A stretch of 64,000 nucleotides of DNA from Dyadobacter sp. SG02 (GCF_900109045.1 NZ_FNYL01000016.1:160707-224706); one strand, 5' to 3'; numbered from the stretch's first letter, positions 42,515 to 51,675 are shown. Numbers and translations: made by a program. The notes: generated by a model from the sequence alone, not told the origin.

Positions 42515-42540
42515 TGCCGCGATTCCTTCGAATCGCGGCA
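42515..42540. terminator. Convergent terminator between comF and gldJ
   Basis: TGCCGCGATTC and GAATCGCGGCA form a perfect 11-bp stem with a 4-nt loop. On the minus strand it is followed by TTTTTGTTTTA, making it a strong terminator for gldJ. Confidence 0.88.
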
Positions 42541-42562
42541 CCTGCTTATATTATTTTAAATC

Positions 42563-43819
42563 TTACTCTTTGTGCGTTCCGGTTGCGATCATCGCGCAAC
42601 GGAAGCCTACCATAGCAGTAGCAGAGTCCTGATCCATGTAACGGCGTGTTCCCGGAGACAACCAGTAGGCTACATCAGACCATGAACCACCTTTGTAAAC
42701 TCTCAGCTTATCGTCAACCATCGAGTTGTTGTTTTTGCTGTCGTAGTTTTTGGCTTCATCCTGATAACCATCGCGACGGAAAGAGTTCAAATCGTTAACA
42801 TCGCTGTTTGAAAGCGGACGGTACACGTCGTAAACCCATTCGCTTACGTTACCGGCCATGTCGTAAAGACCGTTGTCGTTGGCAGGATACGAGCGAATTT
42901 CCTGAGTAATGATCGCACCGTCATTTGACTTACCTGCGATACCGGCATAGTCACCAGGACCACGTTTGAAGTTCGCGAGCATGGTTCCTTGCTTGCGGCC
43001 ACGTGGGTTACGCATGGTCGAACCATCCCATGGATAAATTCTCGAGTTGGCCTGGTTTTCATCAGAATATTGTGTTCCGATCATCGCCATAGCGGCATAT
43101 TCAAATTCGGCTTCTGTCGGAAGGCGGTATGGAGGCATTACGTAGCCACTTTCAATGCGAAGTTGTGGTGCCGGAGCGTCAGTAGCTGCAACCGCTTCGC
43201 CTTCTGCTTTCTTCTTCTTGCCGAAAGAGAATCCTTTTTTCTTCTTTGTTCCGGCGCTGGCGCCTTTCGCGTTGTTCACCTGGCTTACGGCAGCGGTACG
43301 CCATGCGCAGTAGTCGTTGGCCTGAACCCACGACACACCCACAACAGGATACAAGCGGAAGCCAGGGTGGCGCAGGTACATGGTTACGTAAGAGTCGTTG
43401 AATGACAGTTCGTTATACCAAACGTTTGTGTCAGGAAGCGCCTTTGCGTAAAACTCTTCCGAAGAATCTTTCTGGATCGCATTCAGGTATTCGAGGTAGT
43501 GAACGTTCGCCACTTCCGTCTGGTCCATATAGAAAGACTGGATACTGACGGTCCGTTTCGGGTTGTCCCGGCGTGTCATCACATCCTCTTCCAAAGAACC
43601 CATCGTAAAACGACCACCTTCAATGTAGACAAGGTCAGGACCGGCTGGCAAAGCTTTGTATTGCTTTACTTCAAACCCGTCTTTACCATTGTAAGCCAAG
43701 CCTGTTTTAGAGCTGGTCTTGCCAGGTTTCAAGCTGGTTGGCCTCTTTTTACTACACGCAGTTGCCGCTAATAACACAATCAGAATCAGCGCGATCGACC
43801 GGGTACCCATCTTTTGCAT
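42563..43819 (-). CDS. gldJ: Gliding-motility/type IX secretion lipoprotein GldJ
   Basis: About 418 residues. Lipoprotein signal MQKMGTRSIALILIVLLAATAC (starts at 43828, 43819 and 43810 are all possible; I chose the middle). The body is an FGE-sulfatase (SUMF1-like) domain: YIEGGRFTMGS, FYMDQTEVANVHYLEYL, YRLPTEAEFEYAAMA, NGLYDMAGNVSEWVYDVYRP, YKGGSWSD. The phrases LPDTNVWYNELSFNDSYV, YLRHPGF and NFKRGPGDYAGIAGK follow the GldJ pattern as I know it, rather than GldK. A Lys-rich insertion (KKKKGFSFGKKKK) interrupts the domain. GldJ stabilises other Gld proteins at the envelope. Confidence 0.82.
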   Translation of the reverse strand: MQKMGTRSIALILIVLLAATACSKKRPTSLKPGKTSSKTGLAYNGKDGFEVKQYKALPAGPDLVYIEGGRFTMGSLEEDVMTRRDNPKRTVSIQSFYMDQTEVANVHYLEYLNAIQKDSSEEFYAKALPDTNVWYNELSFNDSYVTMYLRHPGFRLYPVVGVSWVQANDYCAWRTAAVSQVNNAKGASAGTKKKKGFSFGKKKKAEGEAVAATDAPAPQLRIESGYVMPPYRLPTEAEFEYAAMAMIGTQYSDENQANSRIYPWDGSTMRNPRGRKQGTMLANFKRGPGDYAGIAGKSNDGAIITQEIRSYPANDNGLYDMAGNVSEWVYDVYRPLSNSDVNDLNSFRRDGYQDEAKNYDSKNNNSMVDDKLRVYKGGSWSDVAYWLSPGTRRYMDQDSATAMVGFRCAMIATGTHKE

Positions 43820-43941
43820 GCAAATCATTGCTTTAAAGTGACTTAAGTGTTTGGTATTTTATAGTATGCGAAACCGCAAATGTATGAAATCAATCGATAT
43901 TATTTCTAAAAATCAATTATCAGGTAAAAGGGGCCTGTTTG

Positions 43942-46900
43942 CTATTGGGTCATTTCCATGAGCACCTGGCGCGCCTGATCAATGCTTTTGATATCCTCGC
44001 AAATCAGTATCAGCTTGCCTTTCTGATCTTTAAGCGAAATTTGTTTGGGGTGTTTTTTAATGTAATCGATCACCTGCCCGAACTTCGCCGACTGAAAGAA
44101 TTCGTCATTCTGCGAAGTAACGAAGTAGCCTTTCATCGTATTGCTTTTCAAAGTCAGTTTTTCAAACTGTAAAGCCTCTGCTTCCCAGCGCAAACGTACG
44201 GTTTTCAACAAATCCTGCACCTCGTGCGGCACCGGACCAAAGCGGTCGAGGATCTCTTTCTCGAATTTACCGAGCTCGTCCTCTGTCGCAATATTATCGA
44301 GGCGGGTATATAACGACAGCCTTTCGGAAATATTTTTAACATAATCATCCGGTATCAGCGTTGCAAAATCGGTCTCGATCTGCGTATCAGGTACCAGGTT
44401 TTTCGGCAGGCTAAAAACGCCTTCAAACAGGTCCTTAAATTCATTGCTTTTGAGCTCCTGAACGGCCTCGTCGAGCATCTTATGGTACAATTCGTAACCC
44501 AGGTCATTCACAAAACCGCTTTGTTCTGCACCCAGCAGGTTACCCGCGCCGCGGATATCGAGGTCGCGCATGGCGACCTTAAAACCGTCACCAAGGTCCG
44601 AAAACTCTTCCAACGTCTGTAAACGTTTGCGCGAATCGCTGGCCAATGTCGATACCGACGGGGTGAGCAGGTAACAGAATGCCTTCCTGTTCGACCGTCC
44701 CACGCGGCCGCGCATCTGATGCAGGTCCGAGAGCCCGAACATATGCGCAGAGTTAATAATAATGGTATTCGCATTGGCAATATCGATCCCGGATTCGATG
44801 ATATTGGTCGAAACAAGAACGTCGTACTCGCCTTCGATGAAGGTCATCATCACTTTTTCCAGCTTGTCTCCGTCCATTTGCCCGTGCGCTACGCCTATAC
44901 GCACGTCGGGCACGAGGCGGAGGATGATGTTTGCAATGGATTCGATGTCATTCACGCGATTATGCACAAAGAAAACCTGCCCACCGCGCTGCACTTCGAA
45001 ACTGATCGCATCGCGAATGAACTCCTCGCTGAATGTGTGAACTTCCGTAGTGACCGGCTGCCTGTTCGGCGGCGGCGTGGCGATTACCGAAAGGTCGCGT
45101 GCGCCCATCAGCGAGAAATGCAATGTACGCGGGATCGGCGTTGCGGTGAGTGTGAGTACATCCACATTCACGCGCATTTCCTTCAACCGGTCTTTCGCCT
45201 TTACCCCAAACTTCTGCTCTTCATCGACGATCAGCAATCCTAAATCCTTGAACTTCACATCCTTGTTCAAAATCCGGTGGGTACCGATCAGAATGTCGAT
45301 TTTACCTTCCTCGGCCTGTTTCAAAGTTTCCTTAATCTCCTTAGCCGATTTAAAACGATTGATATAACCCACCCGCGCCGGGAAGTCGGCCAGGCGATCG
45401 CTGAATGTCTTGAAATGCTGCATGGCTAGGATCGTCGTTGGAACGAGCACCGCCACCTGCTTGCTGTCACAAACCGCCTTGAATGCCGCGCGGATGGCGA
45501 TTTCGGTTTTACCAAAACCCACATCCCCGCAAACCAGCCGGTCCATCGGGTGCCCTTTCTCCATATCGTCCTTGACATTCGCCGTCGCCGTGGCCTGATC
45601 GGGCGTATCTTCATATATAAAGGAAGATTCCAGCTCCACTTGCAGGTAATTGTCCTTCGAGAACGGGAAACCCGGAGCCTGGCGTCGCTTGGCGTACAGC
45701 GCGATCAGCTCGTGTGCAATGTCTTTCAGCTGCTTTTTAACCTTCGACTTTTTGGCCTCCCATTCCCCCGAACCCAACTTGCTCATCGCTGGCGGCGTAC
45801 CTTCCTTACCGGTATACTTCGCGATCTTGTGCAGGTTATGCACACTCACGTATAACAAATCATTGTCACGGTAAATGAGCCGCACCGCTTCCTGCTCCTT
45901 GCCATTCACATCCTTCCGTTCCATCCCGGCGAAACGCCCGATCCCGTAATCGACGTGCGTTACGAAATCACCTACCTGCAAGGATTTCAGCTCTTTCAAG
46001 GTCATCGCCTTGGATTTGCTGAACTTTTCTTTTAGCCGGTATTTATGAAAACGGGCGAAAATCTGGTGATCGGTGTAGCACGCCACTTTCAGGTTATCAT
46101 CCACAAAACCTTCCCGAAGCGAAATATGCATCGGCCGGAACTTCACGAACGGGTCCAGGTCTTCGAAAATCCTTTCCAGTCGATCAAGCTGTTTGGGTTG
46201 CTCGGCGACGATGATATTGACATAGCCTTTGTTCTGATTGTCAGACAAATCATCCAGAAGCCTTTTGAAATCCTTGTTAAACGAAGGCTGTGGTTTCGAA
46301 GAATAAGGCAGTTTCATTTCGGTTTTGAAATAACCCTTCTTCCCGAACTCGACCGTTTTAAACTTCTTCACCTGGTTCAGAAACCCGCGCCGTGTTTCGA
46401 AAAGCTCCTGTGGGTTCGAAACGATCTGTACGCCACCGCCAGTTACTTCTTCCAATGCTTTTTCAGCTCTTTCAAAGCATTTTTCAATCATTTCCAAAGT
46501 CAGTTCCGCATCTTTGAACCAAATGGAGGTGTCGTCCGAGAAGAAACTCAGGAACGATTCGCGCGTTTCATGCGAGAGCTTTTGCTGAATATCCGGTACG
46601 ATATTGATCTGCTTCGCGCTCTCAATGGAAAGCTGCGTATCCGGGTCGAATGAGCGGATACTTTCCACTTCATCCCCGAAAAGCTCAATCCGGAACGGGT
46701 GCTCGTTGGCGAACGAAAACACGTCGAGAATACCACCGCGCACCGAAAACTGGCCTGCCTCGAATACAAAATCGGTGATTTCGAAACCGTAGCTATTCAA
46801 AAACTCTGTCAAAAATGCAGGATCGAGCTTTTCACCCACTTTAACAGAAAACGTGTTTGCCCTCAACGAGCGCTTGTTGATCACTTTCTCGAACAGTGCT

Positions 46901-47289
46901 TCGGGATAAGTAACGATCTGAATGGGCGTACTGCGACTGGCGCTCAATTTGTTCAGGATCTCACCGCGCATGAGCACGTTGGCATTATCCACTTCTTCGT
47001 AGTGGTACGGCCGTTTGTAGGAGGTCGGATAAAAAAGCACCTCCGTCGAACCGAGCAGGTTTTGCAGGTCGTTCTGAAAATAGGCTGCTTCTTCGCGGTC
47101 GCTGAGAATGTATACTGCCGGAGATTTCTTTTTATGCTGCAATGAGGCCGCAACCACGGCATCGAGACTACCCACCAATCCCTTGATCTGCACATGCGCC
47201 GCCTCAGCGTCTTTGGAGGCGATCTGCGTGCTCAGCACATCCAGGTAGCTGTCGCCTCCGTATAGCGTCAATAAGTCTTTAACTTCCAA
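43942..47289 (-). CDS. mfd: Transcription-repair coupling factor
   Basis: 1115 residues. It has a UvrB-like damage-recognition module at the N-terminus, an RNA-polymerase-interaction domain (VGDFVTHVDYGIGRFAGM, about 450) and RecG-type helicase domains. These include GDVGFGKTEIAIRAAFKA (Walker A), VDEEQKFGVKAKD (DEEQ box), LTATPIPRTL (motif III) and QMRGRVGRSNR (motif VI). A C-terminal TRCF domain closes it. It displaces stalled RNA polymerase and recruits UvrA. A structured 5' leader precedes it. Confidence 0.96.
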   Translation of the reverse strand: MEVKDLLTLYGGDSYLDVLSTQIASKDAEAAHVQIKGLVGSLDAVVAASLQHKKKSPAVYILSDREEAAYFQNDLQNLLGSTEVLFYPTSYKRPYHYEEVDNANVLMRGEILNKLSASRSTPIQIVTYPEALFEKVINKRSLRANTFSVKVGEKLDPAFLTEFLNSYGFEITDFVFEAGQFSVRGGILDVFSFANEHPFRIELFGDEVESIRSFDPDTQLSIESAKQINIVPDIQQKLSHETRESFLSFFSDDTSIWFKDAELTLEMIEKCFERAEKALEEVTGGGVQIVSNPQELFETRRGFLNQVKKFKTVEFGKKGYFKTEMKLPYSSKPQPSFNKDFKRLLDDLSDNQNKGYVNIIVAEQPKQLDRLERIFEDLDPFVKFRPMHISLREGFVDDNLKVACYTDHQIFARFHKYRLKEKFSKSKAMTLKELKSLQVGDFVTHVDYGIGRFAGMERKDVNGKEQEAVRLIYRDNDLLYVSVHNLHKIAKYTGKEGTPPAMSKLGSGEWEAKKSKVKKQLKDIAHELIALYAKRRQAPGFPFSKDNYLQVELESSFIYEDTPDQATATANVKDDMEKGHPMDRLVCGDVGFGKTEIAIRAAFKAVCDSKQVAVLVPTTILAMQHFKTFSDRLADFPARVGYINRFKSAKEIKETLKQAEEGKIDILIGTHRILNKDVKFKDLGLLIVDEEQKFGVKAKDRLKEMRVNVDVLTLTATPIPRTLHFSLMGARDLSVIATPPPNRQPVTTEVHTFSEEFIRDAISFEVQRGGQVFFVHNRVNDIESIANIILRLVPDVRIGVAHGQMDGDKLEKVMMTFIEGEYDVLVSTNIIESGIDIANANTIIINSAHMFGLSDLHQMRGRVGRSNRKAFCYLLTPSVSTLASDSRKRLQTLEEFSDLGDGFKVAMRDLDIRGAGNLLGAEQSGFVNDLGYELYHKMLDEAVQELKSNEFKDLFEGVFSLPKNLVPDTQIETDFATLIPDDYVKNISERLSLYTRLDNIATEDELGKFEKEILDRFGPVPHEVQDLLKTVRLRWEAEALQFEKLTLKSNTMKGYFVTSQNDEFFQSAKFGQVIDYIKKHPKQISLKDQKGKLILICEDIKSIDQARQVLMEMTQ

Positions 47290-47332
47290 TTATATTAAAT
47301 GCTATGCAGCCTTTGGCCGCGTGAAATGTAAA

Positions 47333-47368
47333 CGCAAAAAGCCGTCTCGGGAAATTTCCCGATCGGCC
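47333..47368 (-). terminator. Terminator-like hairpin upstream of mfd
   Basis: A perfect 16-base palindrome TCGGGAAATTTCCCGA (47347-47362) is flanked by GCCG/CGGC outer pairing. On the minus strand the structure is followed by TTTTTGCG. It stands about 45 nt before the mfd start, in the divergent mfd-pnuC gap, so it would lie in the mfd 5' leader. Confidence 0.55.
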
Positions 47369-47496
47369 AGAATTGATAACAACAGTCGCGCCCGTTTTGT
47401 TGCTGCACTGTTCGAATTGCAAAAATAGCCCGAAATGCGCCAGCTCGAAAATCCGGAATATCATTTTATTTTTACCTTTCACTCCATTACTTCCTC

Positions 47497-48105
47497 ATGA
47501 CCGACTGGCTCAACCAACCCGTTTCCCTCGCAGGCTTACCCACGACAGCGCTCGAAATCCTGGGTTTCATTACCGGCGCCATTTGTGTTTACCTCAACAC
47601 GCGCCAGAATGTACTCGGCTGGTTTTTCGGCATTATCAATGCGGTATTGTACGGGGTGGTTTTCTGGCAGGTACGGTTGTACGCGGATATGGGTTTGCAG
47701 GGCTACTATTTCCTGACCAGCATTTACGGATGGTGGATGTGGAAATTCGGCGGGCAAAATCACGACGGCCTGCGCGTTACCCGCACACCCATCAAGCTCT
47801 ACATGGCATTTGGGTTGATTTTCATAGCAGTGACCCTTTTATGGGGCTTTCTGCTCGGCAAATTCACCAACGCCAGCCTCACCTACGCCGATTCGGCCCT
47901 TACCGTCGCCAGCCTGATCGGCCAATGGATGATGGCCCGCAAATACCTCGAAAACTGGATCGTCTGGATCGTCGCCGACGCGGCGTATGTGGTCATGTAT
48001 TTTTACAAAAATCTCCATCTCACCGCAATTTTGTACGCGGTGTTTCTGGTACTCGCGGCTATCGGTTATGTGCAATGGCGGCGGGATGTTATTCGTCAGG
48101 TGTAG
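47497..48105 (+). CDS. pnuC: Nicotinamide riboside transporter PnuC
   Basis: 202 residues, about seven membrane helices (first: LEILGFITGAICVYL). The Trp/Asn-rich family signatures are NVLGWFFGIINAVLYG, LQGYYFLTSIYGWWMWK and NWIVWIVADAAYVVMYFYK. It takes up nicotinamide riboside for NAD synthesis. The usual NadR-like kinase is not adjacent. Its stop codon lies inside the first unit of a tandem 30-bp repeat. Confidence 0.92.
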   Translation: MTDWLNQPVSLAGLPTTALEILGFITGAICVYLNTRQNVLGWFFGIINAVLYGVVFWQVRLYADMGLQGYYFLTSIYGWWMWKFGGQNHDGLRVTRTPIKLYMAFGLIFIAVTLLWGFLLGKFTNASLTYADSALTVASLIGQWMMARKYLENWIVWIVADAAYVVMYFYKNLHLTAILYAVFLVLAAIGYVQWRRDVIRQV

Positions 48106-48154
48106 TCAGAAATAGTCATTTATGGTCAGGTGTTGTCAGAAATGGTCATTTGTA
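48095..48154 (+). repeat. Two tandem 30-bp repeats at the pnuC 3' end
   Basis: Units 48095-48124 and 48125-48154 share GTCAGGTGTWGTCAGAAATR and GTCATTTRTR-like ends, with about four differences. The first unit contains the last pnuC codons and stop. Confidence 0.75.
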
Positions 48155-48218
48155 GTTTGGGATGGCCATTAATCGTCTTATACACCTCCTCCATTCATAT
48201 CTATATTTGACAATACTT

Positions 48219-48242
48219 GACTACAAATCACTATTCCTGACC
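48219..48242 (-). repeat. Inverted copy of the 30-bp repeat
   Basis: ACTACAAATCACTATTCCTGAC matches the reverse complement of the 48125-48154 unit at 19 of 22 bases. With the tandem pair it makes an inverted array between pnuC and the barstar gene. Confidence 0.65.
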
Positions 48243-48268
48243 AATTCGTCGCGATTATGCAGCGTCGT

Positions 48269-48715
48269 TCAGTCAAGAGTATCGAACGGGATTTCCTGAT
48301 CTTCAAGCAATGTGCGGATGCGTGGCGAATCCTGGAAAACAATTTGCAGTTCTTTTTTCGCAACGCCTTCCTCTTCCTCGTCGAGCCATTTCCAATCCTC
48401 CGCGGTCGCGTCGAAAATGTCGATAATTGTCAAAAGCTTCTCTTCGGATTTTTCCTTTGAAAGCCATGCTCCTGAATTTCCAATGTAGATAATGACCTTC
48501 TTTTCATCGATCCATTCGAGGTCGTTGAGCATTTCATCGAGCGCGTCAAGGTTTTTGCCGGAATAGTCGGGGAAACGCATGGCAGCGGCAATCGCCTCGT
48601 GGAAATCTTTGACAGAGGTTGCCTTGTCCCCATCAATATGGGCTACAAACGCGCCCAGGAATGTTTTACGGACATCAGATTCTTCCCGGGCCAGCAGGAA
48701 GTGTGTGTTTTTCAT
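48269..48715 (-). CDS. Barstar-family ribonuclease inhibitor-like protein
   Basis: 148 residues. The barstar core is visible: HIDGDKATSVKDFHEAIAAAMRFPDYSGKNLDALDEMLNDLEWI, with the FP-YSGKNLDAL motif of the family and a following helix-strand pattern. The tail is longer than Bacillus barstar and acidic (WLDEEEEG). Barstar blocks barnase-type RNases; no barnase gene is recognisable nearby, so it may act on an unlinked or foreign toxin. Confidence 0.86.
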   Translation of the reverse strand: MKNTHFLLAREESDVRKTFLGAFVAHIDGDKATSVKDFHEAIAAAMRFPDYSGKNLDALDEMLNDLEWIDEKKVIIYIGNSGAWLSKEKSEEKLLTIIDIFDATAEDWKWLDEEEEGVAKKELQIVFQDSPRIRTLLEDQEIPFDTLD

Positions 48716-48785
48716 AGAGTCGTTGATTTAAAACACTGCAAGTTAGAGAAAAATGGACGTGCAAGTCCAGCCTTTCAGTAGTGTT

Positions 48786-49721
48786 TTATTTCAAATACCG
48801 CTTTCTTAACAAATGCATCATATGCACATTGATACCCCACTGATCGGAGAGTGGCTGATGTGTAAACGGCACGGTTGGCTGATAATTCGGCGGTCCGAAT
48901 TCCGTCAGAACGGTTAGTGTTTCACCACTTTTGACCTTGTATTCAACTACCTTGTCCCACCATGCCAAATGCGCCTTCACGGCCGCTTCCCATTCCGGTG
49001 CGCGCGGGTCGTTCACCTGAGGGCCTTCCTCGTGGCCCACACGCGAGTGGATGTGCCCTACGCGTGCGAGCGCGAACTGAACGGTTTCTTCCTGGTCTTG
49101 TAAAAGGCTTTCATGCACGTTGCACCAATGCGAAATATCGAGCGTGAGCCTGAGTGCCGGATTTTTCTCGATGAAATTCCGGGCCACGTGCGCTGCGAAA
49201 AGCATTCGTCCGCGGTGCGTTTCGTGGTAAATAGGAATGCCGCTTTTGGTCGAAGCCTCGGTGGTATGGTCTATAAATGCCTTGTTCTGTTCGTAGTTAA
49301 AATGGTCGCGACCACTGTGGCAGTTAATGTAAAGCGGCTTCACAGGCCATTGCGTGGTTGCCGCATCGATCTGTGATTTAAATGCATTCAAATGCGTTTT
49401 GTAATCCCGCTCGCCCGATCCGCAGAGGAACCCTACTTCGAGGTTATGCTTTTTCAATGCGTCAAAAAGCTCCTTCTGCTTGTCTTTCGAGCCTTGCCAC
49501 CACATTTCGATGCCGTCGTAACCTTCCTTTTTGACCGCTTCACAAAATTGGTCGGTAGTTCCCTGAAAGCCCCAGTTTGTACCGAGCACTTTCAATGATA
49601 ATTTATTTTCAAACTGCACGGCAGCTTTATTCGCGTCGGCGATGGATTCGAAAGTCGTTAATGCGCTGGCTGTGGTGACTGCGGCGGCTGTGGCGTTATT
49701 AATGAAATCCCGGCGGTTCAT
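48786..49721 (-). CDS. Tat-exported sugar phosphate isomerase/epimerase-like TIM barrel
   Basis: 311 residues. It begins MNRRDFINNATAAAVTTASA, a Tat-type twin-Arg signal. An AP-endonuclease-2/xylose-isomerase-like TIM barrel follows (LGTNWGFQGTTDQFCEAVKKEGYDGIEMWW, YINCHSGRDHF, IYHETHRGR, LTLDISHWCNVHE, GHIHSRVGHEEG, LTEFGPP). Conserved Glu/Asp/His residues suit a divalent-metal isomerase or epimerase. It is the last gene of the DUF1553 operon, 43 nt after the preceding gene. Substrate unknown; rhaM in the operon suggests a sugar. Confidence 0.85.
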   Translation of the reverse strand: MNRRDFINNATAAAVTTASALTTFESIADANKAAVQFENKLSLKVLGTNWGFQGTTDQFCEAVKKEGYDGIEMWWQGSKDKQKELFDALKKHNLEVGFLCGSGERDYKTHLNAFKSQIDAATTQWPVKPLYINCHSGRDHFNYEQNKAFIDHTTEASTKSGIPIYHETHRGRMLFAAHVARNFIEKNPALRLTLDISHWCNVHESLLQDQEETVQFALARVGHIHSRVGHEEGPQVNDPRAPEWEAAVKAHLAWWDKVVEYKVKSGETLTVLTEFGPPNYQPTVPFTHQPLSDQWGINVHMMHLLRKRYLK

Positions 49722-49730
49722 TTTTAATTT

Positions 49731-49762
49731 TGAATGACTGAATGAGTGAATGAGTGAATGGA
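49731..49762. repeat. Four 8-bp tandem repeats TGAATGAG
   Basis: TGAATGAC, TGAATGAG, TGAATGAG and TGAATGGA in a row, filling most of the gap between two operon genes. Prone to slippage. Confidence 0.8.
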
Positions 49763-49764
49763 CG

Positions 49765-51273
49765 TCATTTCTTCGACGCCGCGACAGGCTTGGTGACGGT
49801 GCTGTCGCCTGCTTTCAGGAATTGCGCCACTTCGGCTTCGCTGAAACCGTTTACAATCTGTAAACCTGGGTTCTGGCGGGCGGTTTGGGCTACCACGCTG
49901 TCCGTCACACCGGATTGCCACACGTAAACCGAGCGCAGCCCTTTAGTCGTGGCAATGTTTTTCAAACCGGCGTCCCCGATTTTAGTATCGATCACATTCA
50001 GGTATTCCAGATGCGGCAGGCTTTTGATCTGCGCAATGCCCTGGTCGGTTACGCCGGTGTGTTCCAGGTGAAGTTTGGTGAGGTTTTTCAATTTGGCAAT
50101 TTCCTTTAACCCGCCGTCGGTAATCTGGGTACCACCCAGTTTGAGCCAGGTTACCTGCTCGGCAACCGGCAAAAGCAATGCAATGTCCTGATCACTAAAC
50201 TTCGGCGCATTTACCGCGCTCACTTCCAGCAAATTCTGATCTTGCGACAATGTGTTGACAATCAGCCCTGCTTTGCGTAGCGCCTGAATATCAGCTTCCT
50301 TAGCGGGTGAAACTTTCAATGTCGCGATCGCAGATTCTTTCTGTTTTGCTCCGCCCGAGCCGCCGGTCGCAGAACCACCGCCCAACGACGCCAGCGCCGG
50401 TTTCACCTGATCGGGTACCGTCAATTCAGACACTTTTTTATCCGCAGGCGCACCCTGGTCGATCCACCATGAGAGCAATGCGATCTGCTCGGTGCTCAGC
50501 TGCGGCTTGCCTTTCGGGGGCATGTGGTTATCATCGCTCTCGTCCAGCAGGCAGCGTTTGATCATATCGCTTTCAGCGCCTTTGCCGGCCACCAGTGCCG
50601 GGCCGTTCTCGCCGCCTTTCATGAGCAATGCAAGCTCGTCCATACGCAGATCGCCTTTTTTCTTGCTTGCATTGTGGCATTGCGTACAACGCGCTTCAAG
50701 GATCGGCTGGACAATATCTTTATAAACAACAGCCTGCTGCACATCGGTAATAGGCTTGATTTCCTTCGCTTTTTCTTCGATAGGATCCATTCCTGCGAAG
50801 CTGCGGAAGGGTTCGGGGGTATATTGGGTAAGGTAACCGTCCCCGTGTGTCAGCGAACCGCCGTCGTGGCCGGCGGTCATGGTCAATACAACTGCCACGG
50901 CGAATGCGGGCAAATAAATGGCTTTCCCAAAGGAAAGTTTGCCTGCAAGCCTGTCCGATTTGACAAGCCAGGCAACCCAGGCGAATGCCGCTACACCAAT
51001 GCCTTTCCACATATGCGCACCCAGCAGATCTTCGTCATAGCCTCCTCCCAGCGACAGCAGATAACCCGCAATGCACGCGAAAGTGGCGCTCACCGCCGAC
51101 CAGAACAGCACAAAAACCACGGTGGATTCACTCACCGAAATCTTGCCTGTCCTCCGACCGATTTCGATCAGTGCTGCTATTAACAGAAAACCAATGGGTA
51201 AATGCACCAGCACCGGGTGGAAACGCCCGATAAAAAGTGCCCAGGGCGACGCCTGAAGAAGAGGAATGAGCAT
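49765..51273 (-). CDS. DUF2231 membrane protein with Planctomycetes-type cytochrome c motif and leucine-rich repeats
   Basis: 502 residues. Residues 1-150 have four to five membrane helices (FHPVLVHLPIGFLLIAALIE, the DUF2231 start). At about 195 is the heme motif CTQCH within a PSCyt1-like domain (VQPILEARCTQCHNASKKKGDLRMD, then MPPKGKPQLS with a potential axial Met). A Gly/Ser linker follows, then five or so LRR units (LKLGGTQITDGGLKEIAKLKNL, LEHTGVTDQGIAQIKSL, TKIGDAGLKNIATTKGL). A C-terminal Ser/Lys tail ends it. A membrane-bound c-type cytochrome with a protein-binding repeat is inferred; its redox partner is unknown. Confidence 0.85.
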   Translation of the reverse strand: MLIPLLQASPWALFIGRFHPVLVHLPIGFLLIAALIEIGRRTGKISVSESTVVFVLFWSAVSATFACIAGYLLSLGGGYDEDLLGAHMWKGIGVAAFAWVAWLVKSDRLAGKLSFGKAIYLPAFAVAVVLTMTAGHDGGSLTHGDGYLTQYTPEPFRSFAGMDPIEEKAKEIKPITDVQQAVVYKDIVQPILEARCTQCHNASKKKGDLRMDELALLMKGGENGPALVAGKGAESDMIKRCLLDESDDNHMPPKGKPQLSTEQIALLSWWIDQGAPADKKVSELTVPDQVKPALASLGGGSATGGSGGAKQKESAIATLKVSPAKEADIQALRKAGLIVNTLSQDQNLLEVSAVNAPKFSDQDIALLLPVAEQVTWLKLGGTQITDGGLKEIAKLKNLTKLHLEHTGVTDQGIAQIKSLPHLEYLNVIDTKIGDAGLKNIATTKGLRSVYVWQSGVTDSVVAQTARQNPGLQIVNGFSEAEVAQFLKAGDSTVTKPVAASKK

Positions 51274-51321
51274 ACGGGAAATGAGTATTAATGGGTTAGG
51301 ATGTATTTAAATTTCAATGCA

Positions 51322-51642
51322 TTACAATCTGAAAACTTCCGGGCATGGAATGGCTACCGGCGAATTGTCAGGATTGACTTCCATAATATCGGCCATGTGG
51401 TCCCACCATCTTTTCATAATGGGCAATGCGGGAAGGCTGGCGGTCGTATCGTTAGCACCCACTTTTTGGAAAGCAAAGAGCGCCAGCGTGGCTTCGTCGA
51501 GGAAAATATAGTATTCCGTAATTCCAGCCTCTTTCAAAAGCTGGCTCAGTTCGGGCCATATTTCGTCGTGCCGCTTTTTATACTCCGCTTCAAATCCGGG
51601 TTTGAGCTGCATCCGGAATGCCTTGACTGTTTCTTCCGCCAT
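51322..51642 (-). CDS. rhaM: L-rhamnose mutarotase family protein
   Basis: 106 residues of the RhaM fold: FRMQLKPGFEAEYKKRHDEIWPELSQLLKEAGITEYYIFLDE, then LFAFQKVGAND and MKRWWDHMADIMEVNPDNSP. The conserved His in RHDEIWPE and the Trp pair are family residues. The usual enzyme interconverts L-rhamnose anomers. Neither rhamnose isomerase nor rhamnulokinase is nearby, so it may act on another deoxy sugar. Middle of the DUF1553 operon, gaps of 33 and 48 nt. Confidence 0.9.
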   Translation of the reverse strand: MAEETVKAFRMQLKPGFEAEYKKRHDEIWPELSQLLKEAGITEYYIFLDEATLALFAFQKVGANDTTASLPALPIMKRWWDHMADIMEVNPDNSPVAIPCPEVFRL

Positions 51643-51675
51643 GGTTTGGTTTAAATACTGCTAAAAAATGGACTG

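Noticed and set aside
47279..47482. 67-codon minus frame in the mfd leader, considered as a leader peptide
   Set aside because: No enrichment for any regulatory amino acid, and it runs through the hairpin.
47373..48155. 260-codon plus-strand frame overlapping pnuC
   Set aside because: Different frame of a convincing PnuC; its composition (Arg/Pro/His-rich) is typical of a shadow.
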